Origin: Oreohelix idahoensis
Taxonomy: Eukaryota > Mollusca > Gastropoda > Stylommatophora > Oreohelicidae
DNA: 64,000 nt
Direction of reading: 5' to 3'
Assembly: GCA_024509875.1 (NCBI GenBank)
Contig: JAMPIV010019831.1
Span: forward strand, 248,001-312,000
A program made the translations under genes and the position numbers. A model generated the notes under the pieces. The model had not been told where the DNA came from. It did no database searches and saw only the letters and a program-made list of their open reading frames with translations. Shown piece after piece: positions 9,401-17,158 of the stretch; positions within the stretch are counted from its first letter, which is position 1; each line of letters starts with the position of its first letter.

Positions 9401-11329
9401 AATCTGCTGTGGGGTACATTCCCTAACTCCGTGAATACGACCAATAATAAGGTCCGCAATAGGGTTTGGAAGTAGACACGCGTGGACCTCTCCCGTGAAG
9501 AAAGGAGTAGCAATATGTATTATGGCAGTAGGATATTTTTCCAACGTGCCACCAAATGTGACACATTTGATGACCTTTCCTGTAGCACAGAATGGATCTA
9601 CAAGAGATTGCCTAACGCCGACAGTAGTACATCCAGAATCAAACAACACCGAGACTGGATTACTATTTACAAGCCCCTTATGTAATATAAGAGAACCTCT
9701 CCCATCATGAGCAACATTAGCAGGAAGAGCGGGCAAAGGATGACCACAGCTTAGAGTACTAATGGTTTTCGGATCAAATAAAGTACTGCATTGGATACAT
9801 TTATTTGCCCTACCAAAGTCAAAAGATGAGCATCCGATAGCATTATGGTCTTTATCATTATTAACCTGTTTATCTGCTCCCTGAGATTCTTGTTGAACAG
9901 AGTTTGTCTGTTGATATCTTTTTCTCTTTTGTTGCGATCTACCGCGACCATTATTGCCTCTGCAATTATCATTAAAGTCCCTACTGTAATTTTTATCCTG
10001 GTTTGAGTTCCAGTTTCCATAACTGTCATTACCATCTCTATGCTGTTGAGAACCTCTATTATCTTGGTATTGAGGTCTCTGAGAAAAATATTTTCCTCTA
10101 TACCGATTACCTTTATGAAAATTTCTAAAGTTACCGGGAATAGAATACCGTGTAATATTAGGTTGTCTCCAGTTCTGGGAAGAAGAATCTCCCTGAAATT
10201 GATTACCATGGTTCTGGGCATAATTACGGTTACTCTTTTTATTGAAATTTTGCTGGCTACCCTGAAATTTACGCATAAAATTCGGGCCATAAGGTGCTGC
10301 CGAAGCAACTGGCAGACCTTCTTTTACCTTAGAGTTGCTAATGGTTATGTGAGGATGTGCAGTAACATACTGGCTACAGTATTCTTCCATTTCTTTTATA
10401 TTTTTAGGCTTACGCTCATGAAGAAAAGAAAGAAAAGCTTCATTAACAGAAGACATAACCTTGTCTCTAAGAAGTAAGTCCATGAGGGCTTCAAATGTAC
10501 TTTCTGTCTTAGACAGCTCAACCCATCGTAAAAAAGTAAGACGTATGCCTGAGATGAATTCTGAGAATTCAACTCCAGTTTCTGGTAACATGTTTTTAAA
10601 TTTAAGACGATATCCGTCTTCGTTAAGTTGGTACTTCTTTAACAATGCCGCCCTGACAACCTCATAGTTGTTCTTGTCAGGCACATCTACCATACCCAAC
10701 AAAGTCAAAGCATCACCTCTAAGTATCTTGGACAGATGATAAACATATAATGTTTTATCTATATTATGCACCTTACATGCACTTTCAAATCTATCTAGAT
10801 AAAATGTTATATCATCAATTGAAGCATTGAATGCTGGTAAATTAAGCTTGAAATCAACAGCATTAGACTTATTAGCAGATGATACCTTATTAGCATCATT
10901 AGCATTACTAGATAACTTCAACTTTTCTAACTCCAAAGCTAAGAGTTTTTCTTCATGTTCCATTTTTGCTTTTCTCTCATCAGACTCTCTTTGTAACCTT
11001 CTTTCTTCAGCCTCAGCCTGTTTTTCTAATCTTTTATTTTCAGCCTCTATTTCAAGTCTCTTATTTTCAGTTTCTTTTTCAAGTCTCTTCTCCTGAGATT
11101 CTGCTTCTCTTTTTTGTTTTTCCATTTCCATTTGTAATCTCTTTTCATCTACCTGCATCTGCAGTTTTAAATTTTCAGCATCTATTCTCTTTTGTTCAGT
11201 TAGTTCTTTCATTTTCTTTTCCTCCGACTTCAATGCCTTGGCATATTGAACAGTCGCAAATTCTTCTAATTTATCACCTGTCTTCCCAAGGGCTTTACCC
11301 TGCTCAATAAAGTACTCAAATGTAGACAT
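6458..11329 (-). CDS. Gag-Pol polyprotein of a Gmr1-like retrotransposon (integrase before reverse transcriptase)
   Basis: A single uninterrupted frame of 1623 codons with an ATG start. Residues about 1-135 are a Glu/Lys/Arg-rich coiled coil, followed by a retrotransposon Gag-like helical region (about 150-330) and an Asn/Gln/Arg-rich stretch. The protease motif LFDSGC lies near 561. The integrase follows: the HHCC zinc finger near 756 (H-H then CRSCKVC), then catalytic Asp (MAIDIIGPF, about 826), Asp (LSDHGTQ, about 888) and Glu (LVERLNR, about 925). Reverse transcriptase follows, with LDLSKGYWQVPL and the YLDD active site near 1351. RNase H with LRSDAS near 1503 ends the protein. It would make capsid, copy the RNA and integrate the cDNA. 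No chromodomain and no frameshift between gag and pol is seen. It looks able to code for an active protein. Confidence 0.93.
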   Translation of the reverse strand: MSTFEYFIEQGKALGKTGDKLEEFATVQYAKALKSEEKKMKELTEQKRIDAENLKLQMQVDEKRLQMEMEKQKREAESQEKRLEKETENKRLEIEAENKRLEKQAEAEERRLQRESDERKAKMEHEEKLLALELEKLKLSSNANDANKVSSANKSNAVDFKLNLPAFNASIDDITFYLDRFESACKVHNIDKTLYVYHLSKILRGDALTLLGMVDVPDKNNYEVVRAALLKKYQLNEDGYRLKFKNMLPETGVEFSEFISGIRLTFLRWVELSKTESTFEALMDLLLRDKVMSSVNEAFLSFLHERKPKNIKEMEEYCSQYVTAHPHITISNSKVKEGLPVASAAPYGPNFMRKFQGSQQNFNKKSNRNYAQNHGNQFQGDSSSQNWRQPNITRYSIPGNFRNFHKGNRYRGKYFSQRPQYQDNRGSQQHRDGNDSYGNWNSNQDKNYSRDFNDNCRGNNGRGRSQQKRKRYQQTNSVQQESQGADKQVNNDKDHNAIGCSSFDFGRANKCIQCSTLFDPKTISTLSCGHPLPALPANVAHDGRGSLILHKGLVNSNPVSVLFDSGCTTVGVRQSLVDPFCATGKVIKCVTFGGTLEKYPTAIIHIATPFFTGEVHACLLPNPIADLIIGRIHGVRECTPQQIAVWEEQNIEATNAVVTRAHALDPPQTSLTNNDEVNEQNSHLTITRDSFIKLQEEDPSLQKFFILAKKGDPNQNTNRKSWISMKNGVLVRMVQDSTTSTHSQILVPKSMRVQILQHAHDSQCAGHMGFSRTKSRVLAAFFWPFVSKDIRMYCRSCKVCQEVKSKGPRHAAPIQAADIPIRPFQKMAIDIIGPFRIKSARGHQFILTCVDMCTRWPEAIPLKSISTADIADALWLIFSRLGFPGEILSDHGTQLISDTMSQVMSMLHIKRSLSSIYHPMSNGLVERLNRTLKTLLGKITEDHPQDWDRVLPAALFAYREVPNEHTGFSPFELVFGAQPRGPMSLLHDLITADNISDETQSSYEYVIALRKKIIEACRLATSSSEFAKEKARQFANKNRCLRQLCPGDKALVLLPSRENRLLIAWKGPYAIVSKISDVDYVVDIDGKHKTFHINMLTEFHERPDYLQPIFQATDNSQVPHGQYSSLSVIQDEETTFSDVNLPLSMVPLYSTESWKNVTVSPNLSAEEHRQVSSMLQTFQDVLTDIPGHTHVIEHDIVLTDHNPIRVRPYPIPIHFQSQVEKELDEMIRLEIIEPSTSAYSSSMVIVRKKDNNIRICVDYRKLNQVTKFDAEPMPSLEELLNKLSNSRFFTKLDLSKGYWQVPLTERAKPFTAFSTPRGLFQWNFMPFGLMNAPATFVRMMRRILAYRTDVIAYLDDICLFSDSWEDHYLGLYELLSTLREYNLTAKPSKAFIGFSEISFLGHRVGHGLLKTEDHNVSKILNISVPKTKKQVRSLLGLIQFYGRFIPNLSSIMAPLSTLLKKGSPNLIRWSKECQSSLDQVKDLFSSPPILRLPTIEKTFVLRSDASSTGIGAALMQEYSDTLHPVMYISRKLNAAEKNYSVLDRELLAMVWSILKLQRFLLGAHFIVETDQKALTAIQSKNLKSSRSTRYAIALQPFHFSVRAIRGSDNVMADILSRCPHDST

Positions 11330-11697
11330 GATGTCTAAAATGTGAGTACAGAACCTGAAATAATTAATTATCTTATTTCAATCTTAATAGCAACAAGACT
11401 TAATAAAGTGCTTGTATAATTACTATGTTTACTCCAATCTCTGTGGGAAACAAGACTTGACACCAATTTGTATTATCAGTTGTACAATAATATCACAAGT
11501 CACCTCTTAATTATCAGTGCACTACCCAAATCAGTGCATAACCATCAGTTATTTATCATAACTGCACTACAATAGTGCATAAGGAAAAAACCACCAGCTA
11601 GTTATGATAAGTGCACTATAGATCAATAGTGCATGAGCATATATGTAACAATAGTGAAAGCTAACTATGCAAGAACTATGCAAACAATAACAAGACA

Positions 11698-11866
11698 ATG
11701 TAAACAATAACAAAGGTCACCAACAATGTAAACAATAACAAAGATCAAAGTCAAATGTAAACAACAACAAAGATCAAAGTCAATGTAAACAAAAACAAAG
11801 ATCAGAGTCAATGTAAACAATAACAAAGATCAGAGTCAATGTAAACAATAACAAACAAATGACGCT
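11698..11866. repeat. Tandem repeat, 28-29-bp unit, six copies
   Basis: The word ATGTAAACAA recurs near 11698, 11726, 11755, 11783, 11811 and 11839, each followed by A/C-rich sequence ending AAAGATCA or similar. It lies in the Gmr1-like leader and may be a packaging or spacer array, but no function can be read from it. Confidence 0.85.
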
Positions 11867-12423
11867 ACAGTGTATACACAAAAATATACTTAAAGAACTG
11901 AATAATAGAAAAGAGGAGACCTACAAATACAAACAATCGAAATCGAAACTAAAAAACAGAAAGCAAGAGAGAAACAAAAAAAAATATACAAAAAACGAAA
12001 ATAAAGCACAACTCGTCACAACTAAACAGATATAGCAACGATTGTCGCTAGCAAATTTCACAGTAGGAAATTCGCACAGTCCCTAACGAAAACGCTAACA
12101 GTAGAACCTCTGTGACGTGGTATCATCTACTGAAAGACACCGCCCAACCGAGAAAACCCGCAGAAATATAAACATATAAATACAAATCCAAATAACATAT
12201 AACATATAAACATATAAATAGTGTGAAAATGTGAAAGACAGAAGGCTCAGCTAGAACATAAGGGCACAGTTCACAAACAAAACAGGCCACTTAACTTCTA
12301 TGTATCCACAACAACAGCACAGTTCAGAACAGGATGTGATCAGCATTCTTAGGACAATGATCCAACGTTGATCCATATCTGCTCTCGTAAACTGCCATGA
12401 CGAAGGAAATGAGCTTCTAACAG

Positions 12424-12474
12424 GAAACAGCTTCTGACATGAAACAGCTTCTGACAGGAAACAGCTTCTGAACT
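12424..12474. repeat. Tandem repeat, 17-bp unit, three copies
   Basis: The unit GAAACAGCTTCTGACAG, or a one-base variant, occurs three times in a row in the Gmr1-like leader. Looser GAAATGAGCTTCTAACAG and ACTTGACCTTCTGA relatives flank it. Confidence 0.85.
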
Positions 12475-12791
12475 TGACCTTCTGAAACTGCAACAGTAAT
12501 TCTGAGACCGGAACAGTTGTTTCGGCACTTGTCCTTCTTCTCAACAGATCAGGAAATCCATTCGCTCGGTACTTGTCCTTCTATTTGTAGACAAACTTCA
12601 ATACCGCCGAGCAGCGCCGGGTAGTTTCAAAATATCAACAACTGTCAGTACTGCTGCGTCTTTCAAAAAATTTCATCAAAGGTGATGAATAGCAACTGCA
12701 ATGTTGTCTTGTAGTCTGCTGATGATGTCTGGGTTTGTTGACCCCCTTGAGAGTTGGTACCAGAATAAACCAACTATTGGCCACCATGAAT

Positions 12792-14129
12792 TGATAAGGG
12801 TGGAATTAGGATGCCGTCAAATTACCACCTCTATCGACACCAGGTATTACAATGCAAGATGTGGGTGTCTTATCTGGTTTAGATTGTTGCTGTGTGTGTG
12901 TTGCAGTAGAACAGTTCAGGGTACACCACAGGCAACATGACGTGTAGAGTCATAAAAATGGTAACTTCGCTTTAGGTTTATACCATTTATTGCACGCCAC
13001 AAAACAGTCATGATACTTATGTTCACATCAGCATAGTTACAACGAATGCAGCATTCAAACTCATGTTAACTGACAGTCATGTAGAAGTCAATACTCAATA
13101 GTTGTATGGGCAAACAAATATCATAGCGAAGCTTGATGAATAATGCATATAACTTCTGCAACCGTGGTCAGCTGCAGATCCTTAATGTTCATAGACAATA
13201 ATAATTATTCCTTCCTGATGCTAGCAGATCAGATGTATACAATACGTCCGTTTACTGTCTGCACGTGAGTAGCATACATGGATTACAGGTCAGCTCGACC
13301 TTTATAACCTCCCTAAGTCTAACCATCTGACTTGGACGTGATCTCTGATATAACGAATCCTGGAACACAGACAATAGTCTTGTTGGTCTAGAGCGACCCA
13401 TAGATATATAACTAGTTCAGGTATAAAGATACCGGTGACTTAATCCTAGTCAAAGTACCTCTCCATTTTGAATCACACAGGCGAGCAAAAAGGCGACAAA
13501 ATGACGAACCTCTAGATGATAGCATAAAGTTCGATACAAGAGGAATTACCTTATTTCGGAAAATCAACCATGAACATATGCCTCCAGGCAGGCTTGAATA
13601 ATACGGGGAAATAGTCTAGTTAGCTAACTAACTCACAAAGACAATGTATTTCCCTCAGAGAATCACAAGACGCAAGGCGCGTCCGCTCGCAATCAGTCCA
13701 TTTCTCAACTCCCCGACCTGGGCGGAACCACAAAAACGACAACCCAGTCGAGACATGCGCAGAGCGACAATCTCTGAGTCGCTGTTCACAATAAGACGAT
13801 TCTAAGAACATTCGAGATAAAAGTCTTACACAGTCGCGCCTTTTATGGACATGAACAGAAGCGTTAAGAAAGGTTTCAAACATCTACAACAGTTGACTGA
13901 TACTACCAAATAAGGAGATATGGTCACGCTTCGTTCAAGACATTATAGACCGAACGTGTCTCTATACAAGAGGAAGTAAACTCATAAAGAATAGTAGTAT
14001 CGATATTTCGGGTTCTGTCCCTTTGACCATAAAATATATATAACATGCATTTCAGTCAAATAATGATCATACATACGAAAAACGAACATACAAAGACTTT
14101 GGAAAAAAAGTAATTATTTGTGCGTAACA
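12792..14129 (-). repeat. 5' LTR of the Gmr1-like element
   Basis: The right copy of the 1338-bp LTR, upstream of gag-pol in the element's own direction. In a working element it would hold the promoter and the transcription start. Length and ends equal those of the 3' LTR, and the flanking base run GGCAG begins at 14130. Confidence 0.92.
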
Positions 14130-14321
14130 GGCAGGCGTTGTGACTCTGTGCCTTCCGCTGCGCGGCCGGTCTGCCACTGAGCCAGTTTCTTGAAATCGCC
14201 TCCAAAGGCGCCTAATGGGGCTTCTAACCACATTAAATTGTCTGGCCACTATACTTTGTGACTGTCCAGTCTGTAAACGTCCAATGATGATGAGTCGTTG
14301 TTCTGTATAGAGATGAGCCAT
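14130..14321 (-). pseudogene. Tc1 transposase, N-terminal DNA-binding part
   Basis: This is the start of the transposase whose catalytic part lies at 3588-4360. It begins with ATG at 14321 and shows a paired-type HTH: LYTEQRLIIIGRLQTGQS, then QSIVARQFNVVRSPIRRLWR, then the GSVADRPRSGR linker typical of Tc1 proteins. At 14134 the frame meets the LTR element's target duplication (GGCAG). Removing the insert and one duplication copy leaves the frame unbroken into the catalytic half, giving a protein of about 320 residues, normal for Tc1. The downstream residues in the LTR are not part of the gene. Confidence 0.9.
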
Positions 14322-14619
14322 ACTGAATTTATTCGAGAAGCGTCAATCTTTTATAGGCATTCAATAATATTGTCAGAGAGTTTTGTGTTCAGTAAGTTTC
14401 ACGGGATTCTCATGAACCTGTCACGAGTTATTGTCAAAAATGTTGTTTTGACCTTGACCTCTTTCATGACCTCACGAATCATGAGGTGAGTACAATTCAG
14501 GTAACCACGAGAAGTTAATGACCAGGTGGACACAGTCGATACGTTGACTGATGTCCAATCAGCGAATATCTTTTATAAAAGTAACACCAAAAAAGTTGCG
14601 TTTCTTTTTTTGAACCGTA
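14322..14619. other. 5' non-coding end of the Tc1 transposon
   Basis: About 300 bases between the transposase start and the right inverted repeat. They hold no coding sequence that I can support. The right inverted repeat occupies roughly 14595-14617. Confidence 0.7.
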
Positions 14620-15192
14620 TATAGATACCCGTCAGGGTGGAAAACAATGGATGAAGTGGATCAATACCCAGACCTGTTTAATGCGATAAACAGTAGTGCT
14701 CAGTACAAAGCAAAGATCCCACGATGGGAACTGAGAGTGCCAGAAACTGACTCTCACTTATCAAAGATCATAAGCAGTAGTGCTCAGTACAAAGCAAAGA
14801 TTCCACCATGGGAACTGAGAGTGCCAGAAACCGACTCTCGCTTATCAAAGATCATAAGCAGTAGTGCCCAGTACAAAGCAAAGATCCCACCATGGGAACT
14901 AAGAGTGCCAGAAACTGACTCTCACTTATCAAAGATCACAAGCAGTAGTGATCAGTACAAAGCAAAGATCCCACCATGGGAACTGAGAGTGCCAGAAACT
15001 GACTCTCACTTATCAAAGATCATAAGCAGTAGTGCCCAGTACAAAACAAAGATCCCACCATTGGAACTGAGAGTGCCAGAAACTGACTCTCACTTACCAA
15101 AGATCATAAGCAAATCTAACGACATAGTCTCAGCAAAAAGTAAAGCACTAGAGTACATAGAACGGTATATAAATAACAGCCTAACTATATAT
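14620..15192 (+). pseudogene. LINE B1 ORF2, linker between reverse transcriptase and RNase H
   Basis: This resumes B1 ORF2 after the Tc1 insertion. The frame (open 14647-15210) encodes the region between the RT thumb and RNase H: a start shared with B2 (MDEVDQYPDLFNAINSS), then five copies of a 28-residue unit containing QYKAKIPPWELRVPETDS. B2 has two copies of the unit, and LINE A has a single related IPPWELK stretch. The frame is interrupted at 15193 by an RTE LINE and resumes at 16192. The last few residues before 15210 belong to the insert. Confidence 0.85.
14692..15111 (+). repeat. In-frame 84-bp tandem repeat, five units, in LINE B1 ORF2
   Basis: Five consecutive 84-bp units (28 codons), each starting AGTAGTG and ending near AAGATCATAAGC, differ by only a few bases. 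The length keeps the reading frame, so the repeat lengthens the protein linker instead of breaking it. The same unit occurs twice at 39138-39305 in B2. Confidence 0.92.
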
Positions 15193-16191
15193 CATCATCA
15201 CAGCCCATAACCCGTCATGGGTCGTAGGGGTGCCATGGTGGAAGCATCAGCAGACAGGGTCCTCCACTGCTCTCTATCCTCAGCAATGCGTACAAGTGTG
15301 GAAAAACCGTGTCCTGCCCATTCTTTGATGTTATCAGCCCAGGATTTTCTCTGCCTTCCTCTTCTCCGTTTACCTTCGACTGTCCCCTGAAGGATCGTTT
15401 TCGAAAGGGAGTCATGACGAGTTACATGCCCAAACCAGGCAAGCTTTCGATGTTTCACTATTGACAAAAGTGGTTCTTGGTGGCCTGCATAGGTGTTTAT
15501 CTTCTCTCTAACATAGACATTTGTTTTGTGCTCTTTATAGCAAATGCGCAAAATTCTTCTATAACATTTATGCTCGAAAGCCTGAATCCTTCGCTCCGTA
15601 TCTGCAGTGAGTGTCCAGCTCTCACACCCATACAAGAGAATAGATAATACAAGTGATTTGTATAATTTGATCTTCACAGGAAAACTGATGTTACTTTTCC
15701 AGATCACATTCAACTTTGTCATGGCAGCTGAGGCCATCTCAAGTCTTGTCTTGATTTCTTTACTTGATCTTCCATCACTACATATAGTGGACCCGAGATA
15801 TTTAAAGGTGTTAACTTCTTCTAACGTTTGCCCATTTAACGTAATGTTGGTCGGAACATGTTTCTTATGGCTATTCACCAATATCTTGCTTTTTTCTATA
15901 TTAATTTCCATCCCATACGTTCTTGTTACTTTCTCCAGTCTAGAGGTAAGGTCTTAAAGTTCTGATTCTGATCCAGCTATCAGATCAATATCATCAGCAA
16001 AACGTAGGTTGCACAGAGGTCGGCCTCCAATCGATATGGTTGATTTATAATCGTAGAGAGCCTCCTGCATAATATGTTCTAGATAAATATTAAAGAGCAC
16101 TGGGGACAGGATACATCCCTGCCGAACTCCTACAGTTGTTTTGAAAAATTCTCCAATGTCGTTGCTTGCAAAAACAGCACTGCTTATATAA
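15193..16191 (-). mobile_element. RTE-type LINE, 5'-truncated, about 1.0 kb
   Basis: The element is on the minus strand and ends at the left in GAT/ATG trinucleotides, the short-tandem tail usual in RTE elements. Both sides carry the 12-bp duplication CTAACTATATAT (15181-15192 and 16192-16203). The uninterrupted site is visible in B2 near 39378. Only the 3' part of the single ORF is present, which is normal for a truncated insertion. Confidence 0.9.
15198..16190 (-). pseudogene. RTE LINE ORF, reverse transcriptase C-terminal half
   Basis: Read on the minus strand from 16190 this encodes the palm and thumb of an RTE reverse transcriptase: TVGVRQGCILSPVLFNIYLE, then the active site FADDIDLI, then GMEINIEKSK, FKYLGSTICSDGR, LLYGCESWTL and the characteristic ending WFGHVTRHD followed by KRRRGRQRKSWADNIKEW. 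One in-frame TAA (in SESEL-stop-DLTSRLEK, near 15955) interrupts it, and the remaining 237 codons to the stop at 15198 are open. Upstream endonuclease and fingers are missing through 5' truncation. The family assignment rests on the ending, which is highly typical of RTE. Confidence 0.9.
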
Positions 16192-17022
16192 CTAACTATA
16201 TATACTGATGGGTAAAAAGATGAAAAAGGACATTTAGGAGCAGGAATAGCAATACCAAAATTAAAAATTTACAAAAGATACAATGTAACAGGTAATACAT
16301 CCATCTTTACAGCAGAATTAGTGGCAATCCTAAAAGCTTTAGAAATAGCTGCAGAAAACCCACACAAAAAAGTAACCATTCTCACAGACTCCCTTTCAGC
16401 AGTTTTAGCTATCAGAAACAGAAATGGTTATAGTAGACCAGATATTATAGAGGAAATACTACAGGTTAATACATATCTGCATACTACAGGATGCAGGGCA
16501 ACACTAACATGGATACCATCACATGTGGGGATAGCAGGAAATGAGCTTGCAGACAAAGAAGCCAATGGCGGGAGAACTAGCCATAACAAAATTGAAGTAG
16601 GCCTAGGGAAGTTCGAAATAAAGAGTTTAATTGCTCAAGCAATAACTAAAGAGTGGATAACAGCATGGGACCAAAGTAAAAAAGCAAGACACGCATACAA
16701 ACTCTTAAAAAAACCAAGCAAAAAATGTCAAATAAAAGATGAACTAAAAATACCAATTAAGAAAAAATTGCTGAGGCTCAAGCTTGGAACTGGATATTTC
16801 ATGATTGAGGAACCCACATGTGAAGAATGTCAAGAACCAAACACAATTAGACACTTTCTGGTGGACTGCAAGAAATATGACCAACAGAGGCAAAACATTA
16901 AGACATACTGTAGTAAACACAAGGTAGAAATGAGTGTAGAAAATCTCATAGGCACAAAGACCCCTTCAGAAATACAAAAGTTAATAAAACACTATATTAC
17001 CAAAACAAAAGCTAACATATAA
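16192..17022 (+). pseudogene. LINE B1 ORF2, RNase H and C-terminal CCHC-like tail
   Basis: This completes B1 ORF2. The RNase H signature is nearly whole: YTDG with the first Asp, AELVAILKALEIA with Glu, LTDSLSAVLAI with the second Asp, and WIPSHVGIAGNELADKEA with His and the final Asp. The C-terminus has CEECQEPNTIRHFLVDC, a putative zinc-binding cluster. One TAA at 16213-16215 follows YTDG; from 16321 to the stop at 17022 the frame is open. RNase H would remove the RNA strand during target-primed reverse transcription. The element as a whole is dead. Confidence 0.88.
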
Positions 17023-17158
17023 AAAATAAATAAGGATCCGAGCCAGTAGTCCAAACCGGAGAAAGATTCACCCCAGATACATACGGATTAACCAAATAAA
17101 GCATTCAGCGAAAATTAAAAACATACCAGATTAGACAATTGCATATTTTAGATATAAC
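17023..17158 (+). other. 3' UTR of LINE B1, first part
   Basis: It matches the B2 3' UTR at about 40260-40394 almost base for base up to TTTTAGATA. It is then cut by a solo LTR and resumes at 19771. Confidence 0.8.

Larger units (their letters stand above)
11330..12791 (-). other. 5' leader and primer-binding site of the Gmr1-like element
   Basis: About 1.46 kb of non-coding leader between the 5' LTR and the Gag start. On the minus strand the primer-binding site starts a few bases inside the LTR and reads TGGTGGCCAATAGTTGG. The leader contains two tandem arrays (annotated separately) and AT-rich, low-complexity sequence. A 97-codon frame at 12251-12544 has no recognisable features and is probably chance. 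Confidence 0.75.
4361..14129 (-). mobile_element. Complete Gmr1-like Ty3/gypsy retrotransposon, 9.77 kb
   Basis: Two LTRs of exactly 1338 bp (4361-5698 and 12792-14129) bound one long gag-pol frame on the minus strand. Ends are TG and CA. The flanking 5-mers GGCAG at 4356-4360 and 14130-14134 form the target-site duplication. I noticed only two base differences between the LTRs (near 4884/13315 and 5655/14086), so insertion is recent. The domain order is Gag, protease, integrase, reverse transcriptase, RNase H: integrase lies before reverse transcriptase, unlike ordinary Ty3/gypsy elements. That order is the hallmark of the Gmr1 lineage, first described in deuterostomes. The target is the Tc1 transposase gene. 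Confidence 0.92.
3347..14619 (-). mobile_element. Tc1/mariner-type DNA transposon, split by a Gmr1-like LTR element
   Basis: The ends are inverted repeats of about 23 bp. The left end starts CTGTTCAAAAAAAGAAACGC at 3349, and the right end is its near-perfect reverse complement, finishing GAACCG at 14617. Both ends lie in TA-rich sequence, and the flanks match an uninterrupted site in LINE B2 (around 39060, CCATAATAGATACCC), so the insertion target is a TA within B1 ORF2. The transposase lies on the minus strand and is cut in two by the LTR element at 4361-14129. Without that insert the transposon would be about 1.5 kb, normal for the family. The exact TA boundary is ambiguous by one TA step. 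Confidence 0.85.

Noticed and set aside
10827..11310. Plus-strand frames rich in Phe and Ser that look like membrane segments
   Set aside because: They are the reverse complement of the Glu/Lys-rich coiled coil of the Gmr1-like Gag, which is the real coding strand.
11698..11866. CRISPR-like array
   Set aside because: The spacers are not unique, the unit is only 28-29 bp throughout, and the context is a eukaryotic retrotransposon leader.
12251..12544. A 97-codon minus-strand frame upstream of the Gmr1-like Gag
   Set aside because: It overlaps the 17-bp tandem array in the leader and has repetitive, unrecognisable content.
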